Below, piece by piece: positions 55,609-64,000 of a DNA stretch of 64,000 nt. Origin of the DNA: Solwaraspora sp. WMMD1047 (GTDB taxonomy: Bacteria; Actinomycetota; Actinomycetes; Mycobacteriales; Micromonosporaceae); the NCBI RefSeq assembly GCF_029626155.1, contig NZ_JARUBL010000001.1, forward strand, positions 2,170,001 through 2,234,000. The letters are read 5' to 3'. Both the position numbers and the translations under genes were made by a program. Positions within the stretch are counted from its first letter, which is position 1. Each line of letters begins with the position of its first letter. Below the pieces are notes generated by a model. It was given only the letters and a program-made list of their open reading frames with translations, had not been told where the DNA came from and searched no databases.

Positions 55609-57293
55609 GTCAACCCGGCATCGATCTGACGCCACCCCCACCGCTGCCCGAGGGCGGCCTTCGGATCATCCCGCTCGGCGGTCTCGGCGCCATCGGGCGG
55701 AACATGACCGTCTTCGAGTACGACGGCAAGCTGCTGGTGGTCGACTGCGGCGTGCTGTTCCCGGACGTGGAGCAGCCCGGTGTCGACCTGATCCTGCCCG
55801 ACTTCGCGCCGATCCTGGACCGGCTCGACGCCATCCAGGCCATCGTGCTGACCCACGGGCACGAGGACCACATCGGCGCGGTGCCCTACCTGCTCGCCCA
55901 GAAGCCCGACATCCCGCTGGTCGGCTCCCAGTTCACCCTGGCCCTGGTCGAGGCGAAGCTGGCCGAACGGCGCATCGAGCCCTACACGCTGACGGTCCGC
56001 GAGGGCGGCCGGGAGGCGCTCGGACCCTTCGAGTGCGAGTTCTTCGCCGTCAACCACTCGATCCCGGACGCCCTGGCGGTGGCCATCCGCACTCCCGCCG
56101 GCCTGGTGCTGCACACCGGCGACTTCAAGATGGACCAGCTCCCGCTGGACGGGCGGGTGACCGACCTGGCGGGCTTCGCCCGGCTCGGCGCCGAGGGCGT
56201 CGACCTGCTGCTGTCGGACTCCACGAACGCGGAGATCCCCGGCTTCGTCACCCCCGAGCGGGACATCGGCCCGGTCCTCGACGCGACCTTCGCCAAGGCG
56301 ACCGGGCGGATCATCGTCGCGTCGTTCGCCTCCCACGTGCACCGGGTGCAGCAGGTCTTCGACTCGGCGTACGAGCACGACCGCAAGGTCGCCCTGATCG
56401 GCCGGTCGATGGTGCGCAACATGGGCATCGCCCGCGACCTCGGGCTGCTGCGGATCCAGCCCGGCCTGGTGGTGGGGCTGGACGAGGCGACCACCCTGCC
56501 GCCGGACCGGATCGTGCTGATGTCCACCGGCTCGCAGGGCGAGCCGATGAGCGCGCTCGGTCGGATGGCCACCGGGGACCACCGGCACATCACCGTCGCC
56601 CCCGGTGACACCGTGGTGCTGGCCAGCTCCCTGGTGCCGGGGAACGAGACCGCCGTCTACCGGGTGATCAACCAGCTCTCCCGGGCCGGCGCCACCGTGA
56701 TCCACAAGGACGTGGCGAAGGTGCACGTCTCCGGGCACGCCCCGGCCGGCGAGCTGCTCTACGTGCTCAACGTGGTCCGGCCGAGCAACCTGATGCCCGT
56801 ACACGGCGAATGGCGGCACCTGCGTGCGCACGCCCGGCTCGGGATCGAGAGCGGGGTCGAGCCGGACCGGGTGGTGCTCTGCGAGGACGGCGACGTCGTC
56901 GACCTGGTCGAGGGACAGGCCCGGGTGGTGGGCCACGTCAAGAGCCGGTACGTCTACGTCGACGGGCTGGCCGTCGGCGACGTCGGGGAGTCGCTGCTGA
57001 CCGAGCGCCGGATGCTCGGCGACGGCGGCTTCATCTCGGCCACCGTGGTCGTCGACTCCGTCACCGGCAAGGTGGTCGGCGGGCCGACGGTCTCGGCGAA
57101 GGGCTTCTCCGACGACCCGGAGGCGTTCAGCCCGGTGGTCCCGTTGATCACCGAGGCGCTGGGCCGGGCGGCCACCGAGGGCATCACCGACCCGCACCAA
57201 CTCCAGCAGATCGTCCGGCGCACCGTCGGGCGCTGGGTCAACGACGCCTACCGCCGCCGCCCCATGATCGTCCCCACCGTCGTCGAGGTCTGA
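55605..57293 (+). CDS. rnj: Ribonuclease J
   Basis: RNase J is a 5'-3' exo- and endoribonuclease for mRNA decay and rRNA maturation. The 562-residue protein has the beta-lactamase zinc motif with H84, H86, D88 and H89 (THGHEDHIG), the beta-CASP domain (SDSTNAE to VHVSGHA) and a C-terminal domain ending about 60 residues after TVVVDSVTG. The ATG overlaps dapA by 4 bp. Confidence 0.96.
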   Translation: MSQPGIDLTPPPPLPEGGLRIIPLGGLGAIGRNMTVFEYDGKLLVVDCGVLFPDVEQPGVDLILPDFAPILDRLDAIQAIVLTHGHEDHIGAVPYLLAQKPDIPLVGSQFTLALVEAKLAERRIEPYTLTVREGGREALGPFECEFFAVNHSIPDALAVAIRTPAGLVLHTGDFKMDQLPLDGRVTDLAGFARLGAEGVDLLLSDSTNAEIPGFVTPERDIGPVLDATFAKATGRIIVASFASHVHRVQQVFDSAYEHDRKVALIGRSMVRNMGIARDLGLLRIQPGLVVGLDEATTLPPDRIVLMSTGSQGEPMSALGRMATGDHRHITVAPGDTVVLASSLVPGNETAVYRVINQLSRAGATVIHKDVAKVHVSGHAPAGELLYVLNVVRPSNLMPVHGEWRHLRAHARLGIESGVEPDRVVLCEDGDVVDLVEGQARVVGHVKSRYVYVDGLAVGDVGESLLTERRMLGDGGFISATVVVDSVTGKVVGGPTVSAKGFSDDPEAFSPVVPLITEALGRAATEGITDPHQLQQIVRRTVGRWVNDAYRRRPMIVPTVVEV

Positions 57294-57442
57294 CCCGGAT
57301 TACACGCACGCCAGCCGGCGCCGGTTCACCCGATCGGCTGTGAAATTGTCCATTACCGATTGTTTCATCGATCTGCGGCCGCTTCCCGTACCCCGTGGCG
57401 GCGCCCACCCGCGGCGCCGCCACGGCGGAGGGAGTCGCATCG

Positions 57443-59008
57443 ATGGACCGCAGACGGGCGATAGTCACCGGGATCACCACGGCGGCCGTGCTGGCCGTCG
57501 CGGCGGTAGCGATCCCCGCGGTGGCCGAGGAGGGCCCGACCAGGCGGTCGGCCCCGTCGGCTGACGCCGCCGGACCGGCCCCGGAGCTGATCGCCGCGCT
57601 GCGCCGCGATCTGGACCTCAGCGCGGACCAGGCTCACGAACGGCTGCGCAAGGAGGAGTGGGCCAGCCGGATGACCCGCCAACTCAGCGTCGAACTCGGC
57701 GCCGACTACGGCGGAAGCTGGCTCTCCGCGGACGGCACCACCCTGACCGTGGCGGTCACCGACCCGGCCGAGGCGGCCCGGGTCCGGGCGGTGGGCGCCG
57801 AGCCGAAGACCGTCGGCCGCAGCGCCGGGCAGCTCGACACGATCAAGGCCAGCCTGGACCGCAACGCCGCCGCGGCCAGCCCGGACGTCGCCGGCTGGTA
57901 CGTCGACGTGGCCGGCAACCGGGTGGTCGTCCTCGCCGCCCCCGGCACCGAGTCGGCGGTCGGCCGGTTCGTGGCCGACAGCGGACTCGGCGACGACCAG
58001 GTCGAGGTGCTGACCTCCACCGAATCGCCCCGGCCACTGTTCGACGTCATCGGCGGCGAGGCGTTCTTCATCGGCAACGCCCGCTGCTCGGTCGGCTTCT
58101 CGGTGGTCGGCGGGTTCGTCACCGCCGGTCACTGCGGCGCGCAGGGCGCGACCACCAGCGGCGCCAACCGGGCCGCGCAGGGCGTCTTCGCCGCCTCCTC
58201 GTTCCCCGGCGACGACTGGGGGGTGGTACGGACCAACGACGACTGGGTGCCGCAGGGCGTGGTCCGCGACTTCAACGGCGGCACGGTGCCGGTCGCCGGC
58301 TCGCAGCCGGCCCCGGTCGGCTCCTCGGTCTGCCGGTCCGGCTCGACCACCGGCACCCGGTGCGGGGTCATCCAGGCGCTGAACACCACCGTCAACTACC
58401 CCGAGGGGACGGTGACCGGCCTGACCCGGACGAACGTCTGCGCCGAGCCCGGCGACTCCGGTGGCTCGTTCATCTCCGGCGACCAGGCCCAGGGTGTCAC
58501 CTCCGGCGGCTCCGGCAACTGCACCGTCGGCGGCACCACCTTCTTCCAGCCGGTGAACGAGATCCTGGCGGCCAACAACCTGACCCTGGTGACCGCCGGC
58601 GAGGCGCCGCCGGCCGGGACCGCCCCGCCGACCGAGGCGCCGCCGGCCACCGAGCCGCCGGCCGTCCAGCCGCCGGGAGCCGAGCCGCCGGCCGCCGGGG
58701 ACTGCGCCGGCAGCCAGGTGGACCGGGCCGGAGCGTTGCGCTCGGGACGTGGCCAGATCCAGCCCTCCGGGCGGTTCTTCCGCGCCCCGGCCGGCCGGCA
58801 CACCGCCTGCCTGGACGGCCCGGACGGTGCCGACTTCGACCTCTACCTGCAGCGCTGGAGCGGCGGCGGCTGGCGCACCGTGGCCCGGGCCACCGGCTCC
58901 GGCGCCGACGAGCAGCTCAGCCACCGGGGGCCGGCCGGGGTGTACCGCTACCGGGTGCAGTCCGACAGCGGCTCCGGCCGGTACGTCCTCGGCTTCTCGG
59001 TGCGCTGA
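57443..59008 (+). CDS. Secreted S1E serine protease (streptogrisin/alpha-lytic type)
   Basis: The 521-residue pre-pro-protease has a signal peptide (to about 30), an alpha-lytic prodomain (about 50-190, with LGADYGGSWLS), and a chymotrypsin-fold domain with H230 (TAGHC), D258 (PGDDWGVV) and S339 (GDSGGS) plus paired cysteines. A Pro-rich linker leads to a C-terminal PPC-like beta domain (DGADFDLYLQRW to YVLGFSVR). The prodomain folds the protease and is then removed. GGAGGGAG 8 nt upstream sets the ATG at 57443. Confidence 0.94.
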   Translation: MDRRRAIVTGITTAAVLAVAAVAIPAVAEEGPTRRSAPSADAAGPAPELIAALRRDLDLSADQAHERLRKEEWASRMTRQLSVELGADYGGSWLSADGTTLTVAVTDPAEAARVRAVGAEPKTVGRSAGQLDTIKASLDRNAAAASPDVAGWYVDVAGNRVVVLAAPGTESAVGRFVADSGLGDDQVEVLTSTESPRPLFDVIGGEAFFIGNARCSVGFSVVGGFVTAGHCGAQGATTSGANRAAQGVFAASSFPGDDWGVVRTNDDWVPQGVVRDFNGGTVPVAGSQPAPVGSSVCRSGSTTGTRCGVIQALNTTVNYPEGTVTGLTRTNVCAEPGDSGGSFISGDQAQGVTSGGSGNCTVGGTTFFQPVNEILAANNLTLVTAGEAPPAGTAPPTEAPPATEPPAVQPPGAEPPAAGDCAGSQVDRAGALRSGRGQIQPSGRFFRAPAGRHTACLDGPDGADFDLYLQRWSGGGWRTVARATGSGADEQLSHRGPAGVYRYRVQSDSGSGRYVLGFSVR

Positions 59009-59016
59009 CCGCGGGC

Positions 59017-59060
59017 CGCCGGTGGTGAACTGAGTGCGCGCACTCAGTTCACCACCGGCG
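59017..59060. terminator. 44-bp perfect palindrome after the S1 protease
   Basis: Every base from 59017 to 59060 pairs about the centre (59038/59039), giving a 20-bp stem with a 4-nt loop or a full cruciform. It begins 8 nt after the protease stop and ends about 30 bp before the DUF2784 start. Likely a terminator; a palindromic dimer-binding site is also possible. Confidence 0.8.
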
Positions 59061-59091
59061 CCGGACCGTAGCCTTGCGGGTGGAGGTGACC

Positions 59092-59538
59092 GTGGGCTAC
59101 CGGTTGTTGACGACGTTGATCCTCACCCTGCACTTCGGGTTCCTGGCCTACCTGGTCGTCGGCGGCTTTCTCGCCTGGCGCTGGCCCCGGACGATCTGGC
59201 TGCACCTGGTCGCGGTTGGTTGGGGCGTGCTGGTGGTCGCCGCCCAGCTCACCTGCCCACTGACCTGGGCCGAGGACTGGTCCCGCCGGCGGGCCGGCGA
59301 GGCCGGCCTCAGCCGGGGCTTCATCGACCGGTATCTGGAAGGGGTGGTGTACCCGGAGCGGTACACCGCGCTGGCCCAGGCGGTCGTCGTGCTCGTGGTG
59401 GCCGGCTCCTGGGCCGGCCTGCTGATCCGCCGGCACCGCGGGCTCAGCCCGGTTCGGACCGACCGCCGGCCGCCGGCCGACCCGTCGGACCGGCAGCTGC
59501 CGTCGGACCGGGAGATGCCGTCGGACCGCGCGAGGTAG
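59092..59538 (+). CDS. DUF2784 membrane protein
   Basis: The 148-residue protein has three to four membrane spans and the DUF2784 features LHFGFLAYLVVGGFLAWR, CPLTWAEDWSRRRAG and IDRYLEGVVYPERY (the latter short motifs are diagnostic). Function is unknown. GGAGG at 59082-59086 lies 5 nt before the GTG at 59092, chosen over TTG 59074 and the nearer upstream GTGs. The C-terminus ends with two PSDR-type repeats. Confidence 0.88.
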   Translation: MGYRLLTTLILTLHFGFLAYLVVGGFLAWRWPRTIWLHLVAVGWGVLVVAAQLTCPLTWAEDWSRRRAGEAGLSRGFIDRYLEGVVYPERYTALAQAVVVLVVAGSWAGLLIRRHRGLSPVRTDRRPPADPSDRQLPSDREMPSDRAR

Positions 59539-59594
59539 TCAGGGTCACCGCGGGACACGGCTGGCAAAAGCGGGGAATCTTCAGGCCGCCCCGT

Positions 59595-59600
59595 TACCGT
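59595..59600 (+). promoter_or_regulatory. -10 box for leaderless ftsK mRNA
   Basis: TACCGT is followed by 6 nt and the GTG at 59607. No ribosome-binding site is present. Confidence 0.55.
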
Positions 59601-59606
59601 GACAAC

Positions 59607-62084
59607 GTGGCGGGTCGCGGTTCCCAGACCAACCGGCGCCGCGCGGCGTCCTCGCGCGGCGCGACCAGCGCGCGCGGTGCCGCCGGTGGGCGTACCCGGC
59701 GGACGCCCGCCGCCCGACCGGCGGCGCGCCGCCGCCCGGCCCGGCCGAGTACGGCCGCCTACCTGGGTCGCGCGGTCGGCACCGTCTGGATGGGACTGGC
59801 GCACAGCGTGGGCTGGGCGGCCCGGGCCGCCGGCCGGCAGGCCGCCACCGCCCGCGACCTCGACCCGGAGCACCGGCGTGACGGCGCCGGGCTGTTCCTG
59901 CTGGGCCTGGCGATCCTGACCGCGGTGGCGGTCTGGTTCTCCTCGGCCGGCCCGGTCGGCGTCCGGCTGGCGGACACCATCCGGCTCTTCTTCGGCGCCA
60001 TCGCGGCGGCCCTGCCGCTGCTCTTCCTGATCGGCGCGGTCCGGCTGATGCGGGAGCCGGCCGACCCGGAGCACCGGGGCCGCGGCCTGGTCGGCTGGAC
60101 GGCGCTGGTGGTCGCCACCGCCGCGCTGCTGCACCTCGGCCAGCGCCCCACCAGCAACGCCGAGCGCGACTACGCCGGCGGCCTGCTCGGCGCCGGGGTG
60201 GGCGACACCCTGGCCGGCGCGGTCACCGGTTGGGTGGCGGTGCCGCTGCTGGTGTTGCTGCTGCTGTTCGGCCTGCTGGTGATCACCGCGACCCCGATCA
60301 ACAAGATCCCCGAACGGCTCGGCCTGCTCGCCGGCACGCTGACCGGCCGGCCGCCGGACCAGGCCGACGAACCCGACGACGACGATGAGGACGAACCCGC
60401 CGGCCGCCGCCGCAGCCCCACCCGGCGCCGGCCGGCCCGCCCGCCGGTCGCCGACGACGGTCCGGACGACGGGTACGACGACCAGCCCGACGAGCACCCC
60501 CCGCTGCCCCGCCGGCCGCCGTCGAAGGTGCCCGCGGCTCGCAAGGCGGTCGATCCGCCGGAACACTCGCCGCCGCCGACCCGGGCCGAGCAGCTCGCCA
60601 TCACCGGGCTGGCCGGGGACTACAAGCTGCCGCCGGCCAACCTGCTCAAGCCGGGCGGGGCGCCGAAGACCCGCAGCAAGGCCAACGACGACGTGATCGC
60701 CGCCCTGACCGGGGTCTTCGACCAGTTCGACGTCGACGCCGCGGTGACCGGCTTCACCCGGGGACCGACGGTCACCCGGTACGAGGTGGAGCTGGGCCAC
60801 GGGGTCAAGGTGGAGCGGATCACCCAGCTCTCCCGCAACATCGCGTACGCGGTGAAGTCGCCGGACATCCGCATCCTCAGCCCCATCCCGGGCAAGAGCG
60901 CGGTCGGTGTGGAGATCCCCAACCTGGACCGGGAGGACGTGGCCCTCGGCGACGTGCTGCGCTCGCGCGCGGCGGCGGCCGACCACCACCCGATGCTGGT
61001 GGCGCTCGGCAAGGACATCGAGGGCGGCTACGTGGTCGCCAACCTGGCCAAGATGCCGCACATCCTCATTGCCGGGGCGACCGGGGCCGGCAAATCCAGC
61101 TGCCTCAACAGCCTGCTGGTGTCCATCCTGGCCCGGGCCACCCCGGACGAGGTGCGGCTGCTGCTGATCGACCCGAAGCGGGTGGAGCTGACCGGCTACG
61201 AGGGCATCCCGCACCTGGTCACGCCGATCGTGACGAACCCGAAGAAGGCGGCCGACTCGCTGGACTGGGTGGTCCGCGAGATGGACATGCGCTACGACGA
61301 CCTCGCCGCCAACGGGGTCCGCCACATCGACGACTACAACCGCAAGGTACGGGCCGGGCAGATCAAGCCGCCGCCGGGCAGCGAGCGGGAGATCCGCCCG
61401 TACCCGTACCTGCTGGTGATCGTCGACGAGCTGGCCGACCTGATGATGGTCGCCCCGCGTGACGTGGAGGACTCGGTCGTCCGGATCACCCAGTTGGCCC
61501 GGGCCGCCGGCATCCACCTGGTGCTGGCCACCCAGCGGCCGTCCGTCGACGTGGTGACCGGCCTGATCAAGGCGAACGTGCCGTCCCGGCTGGCCTTCGC
61601 CACCTCGTCGCTGGCCGACTCCCGGGTCATCCTGGACCAGCCGGGCGCCGAGAAGCTGATCGGCCGGGGCGACGGGCTGTTCCTGCCGATGGGCGCCTCG
61701 AAGCCGGTCCGGATCCAGGGCGCCTGGGTCAGCGAGCCCGAGATCGCCGACCTAGTCAAGTTCTGCAAGGACCAGCGCGAGCCGGAGTTCCGCCCGGACG
61801 TGCTCACCCCGCCGCAGGAGAACAAGAAGAAGATCGACGAGGACATCGGCGACGACCTGGACCTGCTCACCCAGGCGATCGAGTTGGTGGTCACGTCGCA
61901 GTTCGGCTCCACATCGATGCTGCAACGCAAGCTGCGGGTCGGGTTCGCCAAGGCCGGCCGGCTGATGGACCTGATGGAGACCCGCGGCATCGTCGGACCC
62001 TCCGAGGGCTCCAAGGCCCGCGACGTCCTGGTCAAACCGGACGAGCTGGAGGAGGCGTTGGCCAGCCTAGGCGGCGGCGACTGA
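59607..62084 (+). CDS. ftsK: DNA translocase FtsK/SpoIIIE
   Basis: The 825-residue motor pumps chromosomal DNA through the division septum. After a basic Arg-rich N-terminus it has four membrane spans (about 90-230), a Pro/Asp-rich linker, an alpha-beta motor with Walker A GATGAGKSS (K496), Walker B LVIVDELADLMM and ATQRPSVDVVTG, and a C-terminal gamma winged helix (TSMLQRKLRVGFAKAGRLMDLME; key part RKLRVGFAKAGR) that reads polar DNA sequences. The GTG at 59607 is fixed by the leaderless -10; the frame is open to 59034 but overlaps DUF2784. Confidence 0.95.
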   Translation: MAGRGSQTNRRRAASSRGATSARGAAGGRTRRTPAARPAARRRPARPSTAAYLGRAVGTVWMGLAHSVGWAARAAGRQAATARDLDPEHRRDGAGLFLLGLAILTAVAVWFSSAGPVGVRLADTIRLFFGAIAAALPLLFLIGAVRLMREPADPEHRGRGLVGWTALVVATAALLHLGQRPTSNAERDYAGGLLGAGVGDTLAGAVTGWVAVPLLVLLLLFGLLVITATPINKIPERLGLLAGTLTGRPPDQADEPDDDDEDEPAGRRRSPTRRRPARPPVADDGPDDGYDDQPDEHPPLPRRPPSKVPAARKAVDPPEHSPPPTRAEQLAITGLAGDYKLPPANLLKPGGAPKTRSKANDDVIAALTGVFDQFDVDAAVTGFTRGPTVTRYEVELGHGVKVERITQLSRNIAYAVKSPDIRILSPIPGKSAVGVEIPNLDREDVALGDVLRSRAAAADHHPMLVALGKDIEGGYVVANLAKMPHILIAGATGAGKSSCLNSLLVSILARATPDEVRLLLIDPKRVELTGYEGIPHLVTPIVTNPKKAADSLDWVVREMDMRYDDLAANGVRHIDDYNRKVRAGQIKPPPGSEREIRPYPYLLVIVDELADLMMVAPRDVEDSVVRITQLARAAGIHLVLATQRPSVDVVTGLIKANVPSRLAFATSSLADSRVILDQPGAEKLIGRGDGLFLPMGASKPVRIQGAWVSEPEIADLVKFCKDQREPEFRPDVLTPPQENKKKIDEDIGDDLDLLTQAIELVVTSQFGSTSMLQRKLRVGFAKAGRLMDLMETRGIVGPSEGSKARDVLVKPDELEEALASLGGGD

Positions 62085-62138
62085 CCTCGTCCGGTCGGCC
62101 GGTGCGGCCGTGACGTCGGGACGGCGGAGGCGGCCCGG

Positions 62139-62144
62139 TACCCT
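62139..62144 (+). promoter_or_regulatory. -10 box deciding the rimO start
   Basis: TACCCT is followed by 6 nt and then GTG 62151. An ATG at 62148 directly before it is in frame but would lie upstream of the predicted transcription start. Confidence 0.5.
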
Positions 62145-62150
62145 CGGATG

Positions 62151-63671
62151 GTGTCTGCCGCCTCCCACCCACCGCCTCCCGCCCCGGCGCCCGACGGCCG
62201 GCGGGTCGCCCTGCTCACGCTCGGCTGTGCCCGCAACGAGGTCGACTCGGAGGAGCTGGCCGCCCGGCTGCACGCCGACGGCTGGGAGGTGACCGGCCAG
62301 GGCGGTGACGCCGACGTGGTGCTGGTGAACACCTGCGGCTTCGTGGAGAAGGCCAAGCAGGACTCGATCGAGACCCTGCTGGCCGCCGCCGGGACGGGCG
62401 CGAAGGTGGTCGCCGCCGGCTGCATGGCCGAGCGGTACGGCCGGGAACTGGCCGACAGCCTCCCGGAGGCCCAGGCGGTGCTGGGCTTCGACGACTATCC
62501 CGAGATCTCGGCCCGGCTGGGTGCGGTGCTGGCCGGTGAGTCGATCACCGCGCACGTCCCCCGGGACCGCCGGGAGCTGCTGCCGCTGACCCCGGTCGCC
62601 CGCCGGGACAGCACCGTGGTGCTGCCCGGTCACGGCACCGGCCGCCCGGCCGGTGCCGCCGGGCCGGCTGGTTCGGCCAGCCCGGTGGTCGACGAGCGGA
62701 CGCCGGCCCACCTGCGGCAGGTGCTCCGGCACCGGCTGGACTCCGGGCCGGTGGCGTCGCTGAAGCTGGCCAGCGGCTGCGACCGGCGCTGCGCCTTCTG
62801 CGCCATCCCGGCGTTCCGGGGCGCCTTCGTGTCCCGCCCGCCGGAGGAGTTGCTCGCCGAGGCGGAGTGGCTGGCCAAGACCGGCGTGCGGGAGCTGGTG
62901 CTGGTGAGCGAGAACTCCACCTCGTACGGCAAGGACCTGGGCGATCCCCGGCTGCTGGAGAAGCTGCTCCCGCAGCTCGCCGCGGTGACCGGCATCGTCC
63001 GGGTCCGGGTCAGCTACCTGCAGCCGGCGGAGACCCGGCCGGGGCTGATCGAGGCGATCGCCGGTACCCCCGGAGTCGCCCCCTACTTCGACCTGTCGTT
63101 CCAGCACTCCAGCGAGCCGGTGCTGCGCCGGATGCGGCGGTTCGGGTCGTCCGCCCGGTTCCTCGACCTGCTGGCGTCGGCCCGGGCGCTGGCCCCGGCG
63201 GCCGGCGCCCGGAGCAACTTCATCGTCGGGTTCCCGGGCGAGACCCGGGCCGACGTGGCGGAGCTGGTCCGGTTCCTCTCCGCGGCCCGGCTGGACGCGA
63301 TCGGGGTCTTCGACTACAGCGACGAGGACGGCACCGAGGCGGCCGGGCTGCCCGGCAAGGTGCCGGCGGCGACCGTCAAGCGGCGGTACGACCGGTTGGC
63401 CGCGCTCGCCGACGAGCTCTGCTCACAGCGCGCCGAGGAGCGGGTCGGCAGCACCGTGGAGGTGCTGGTCGACACGGTGGACGACGGTCTGGTCGAGGGT
63501 CGGGCCGCCCACCAGGCACCCGAGGTGGACGGCTCGACGACCCTGGTGGCGGCCGGCGGGGTGGACCTGGCCGGGTTGCGTCCGGGGGACCTGGTGCGGG
63601 CCACCGTGACCGGTACGGAAGGGGTGGACCTTCTCGCCGTACCGGACGAGATGATCTCGGCGGCGGCATGA
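62151..63671 (+). CDS. rimO: Ribosomal protein S12 methylthiotransferase RimO
   Basis: RimO adds a methylthio group to an aspartate of ribosomal protein S12. The 506-residue enzyme has the UPF0004 domain with three cysteines (LGCARNE, NTCGFVE, AGCMAER), a radical-SAM domain with CDRRCAFC (C210, C214, C217) and a C-terminal TRAM domain ([10 protein letters not shown] onward). A Gly/Ala/Pro insertion separates the first two domains. Start is GTG 62151 by the leaderless -10, or ATG 62148. The stop overlaps pgsA by 4 bp. Confidence 0.94.
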   Translation: MSAASHPPPPAPAPDGRRVALLTLGCARNEVDSEELAARLHADGWEVTGQGGDADVVLVNTCGFVEKAKQDSIETLLAAAGTGAKVVAAGCMAERYGRELADSLPEAQAVLGFDDYPEISARLGAVLAGESITAHVPRDRRELLPLTPVARRDSTVVLPGHGTGRPAGAAGPAGSASPVVDERTPAHLRQVLRHRLDSGPVASLKLASGCDRRCAFCAIPAFRGAFVSRPPEELLAEAEWLAKTGVRELVLVSENSTSYGKDLGDPRLLEKLLPQLAAVTGIVRVRVSYLQPAETRPGLIEAIAGTPGVAPYFDLSFQHSSEPVLRRMRRFGSSARFLDLLASARALAPAAGARSNFIVGFPGETRADVAELVRFLSAARLDAIGVFDYSDEDGTEAAGLPGKVPAATVKRRYDRLAALADELCSQRAEERVGSTVEVLVDTVDDGLVEGRAAHQAPEVDGSTTLVAAGGVDLAGLRPGDLVRATVTGTEGVDLLAVPDEMISAAA

Positions 63672-64000
63672 CCGAGGCGACCGACCCGGCGCGGGGCACC
63701 GCCGTCGGGCCGGTGCCGGTGGTGAACGCCGCCAACGCGCTGACCGGGCTGCGGCTGGCGCTGGTGCCGGTCTTCGTCGTGCTGGTCGTGGTCTCCGCCA
63801 TGACCCATCCGGGTTGGCGGATCGCGGCCTGCCTGACCTTCGCGGTGGCGTCCGCCACCGACCTGGTCGACGGCTGGATCGCCCGCCGGTTCGCGCTTGT
63901 CACCTCGTTCGGCAAGGTCGCCGACCCGATCGCGGACAAGGCGCTCACCGGTGCCGCCCTGCTGCTGCTCTCCTTCTACGACCGGATCCCCTGGTGGGTG
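63668..64000 (+). CDS. pgsA: CDP-diacylglycerol-glycerol-3-phosphate 3-phosphatidyltransferase (3' truncated)
   Basis: The visible 111 residues contain the whole CDP-alcohol phosphotransferase motif, [11 protein letters not shown] followed by [10 protein letters not shown] (D-x2-DG-x2-AR-x8-G-x3-D-x3-D), within membrane spans. Next to rimO in actinobacteria this is PgsA, which makes phosphatidylglycerophosphate for phosphatidylglycerol and cardiolipin. ATGA overlap with rimO fixes the start. The gene runs off the window end. Confidence 0.9.
   Translation, partial: MTEATDPARGTAVGPVPVVNAANALTGLRLALVPVFVVLVVVSAMTHPGWRIAACLTFAVASATDLVDGWIARRFALVTSFGKVADPIADKALTGAALLLLSFYDRIPWWV

Noticed and set aside
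57332-57373. Imperfect inverted repeat (GATCG...TGAAA / TTTCA...CGATC) before the S1 protease
   Set aside because: The arms pair only in part and no promoter with proper spacing could be assigned, so it is not listed as a feature.
59034-59606. Extended ftsK start at 59034
   Set aside because: It would overlap the palindrome and the whole DUF2784 gene; GTG 59607 has a -10 box 6 nt upstream.

Overview
The window is very high-GC actinobacterial DNA with short gaps, many 4-bp start/stop overlaps and many GTG starts. Gene content and order (rimP-nusA-ylxR-infB ... ylxP-rbfA-nrnA, truB-ribF-rpsO-pnp-M16 peptidase-dapB, thyX-dapA-rnj, ftsK-rimO-pgsA) point to a chromosomal core region of a Micromonosporaceae member (Micromonospora or a close relative). 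This family call is an inference from synteny and protein style, with no 16S rRNA in the window. I see no rRNA, tRNA, CRISPR array, prophage or insertion sequence. The window cuts the first gene (a DUF4081/GNAT acetyltransferase) and the last (pgsA).

Layout. 1-5.8 kb: GNAT fragment, a DUF998 membrane protein with a glutathionyl-hydroquinone-reductase-like GST, then a DUF574-type SAM methyltransferase, a PAS-GGDEF-EAL c-di-GMP protein and a DUF456 membrane protein. 6.2-11.5 kb: a FadR-type regulator followed by a glutamine-synthetase-like ligase, an aldehyde dehydrogenase, an SDR and a class I glutamine amidotransferase. This looks like a gamma-glutamylation route for an amine, probably an amino alcohol. 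11.5-16.3 kb: a PNPOx-like protein, a 1239-residue hybrid kinase/response regulator/SpoIIE phosphatase/RsbW-like protein, and a convergent STAS anti-anti-sigma factor. 16.3-18.5 kb: map, a VIT1/CCC1 transporter and a Ddn-like oxidoreductase.

18.6-22.7 kb (minus strand): padR - ABC ATPase - FtsX permease, each pair overlapping by 4 bp. 22.8-23.7 kb: a Tat lipoprotein overlapping a ferritin-like protein. 23.9-31.8 kb: the translation/RNA operon and two small membrane proteins. 32-37.5 kb: a DUF5954 protein, a DrrAB-like ABC exporter divergent from its probable TetR repressor, and a MATE exporter. 37.8-44.9 kb: truB, ribF, rpsO, pnp, M16 peptidase, dapB. 45-50.3 kb: a GNAT divergent from a GT87 glycosyltransferase, a YcaQ-like protein, a DUF2752 protein and a membrane Ser/Thr kinase. 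50.3-59 kb: a large secreted subtilase and a secreted S1 protease flanking thyX-dapA-rnj. 59-64 kb: DUF2784 protein, ftsK, rimO, pgsA.

Two themes recur. First, many genes have a TANNNT -10 box 6-7 nt before the start codon and no ribosome-binding site, the signature of leaderless transcripts; this settles several starts. Second, in-frame tandem repeats expand non-catalytic parts of several proteins (PadR, IF-2, MATE, kinase), the cleanest being six identical 18-bp units in padR. The most promising leads are the SDR-containing gamma-glutamyl pathway and its promoter, the all-in-one SpoIIE fusion with its STAS partner, and an EAL domain with an altered active-site motif.
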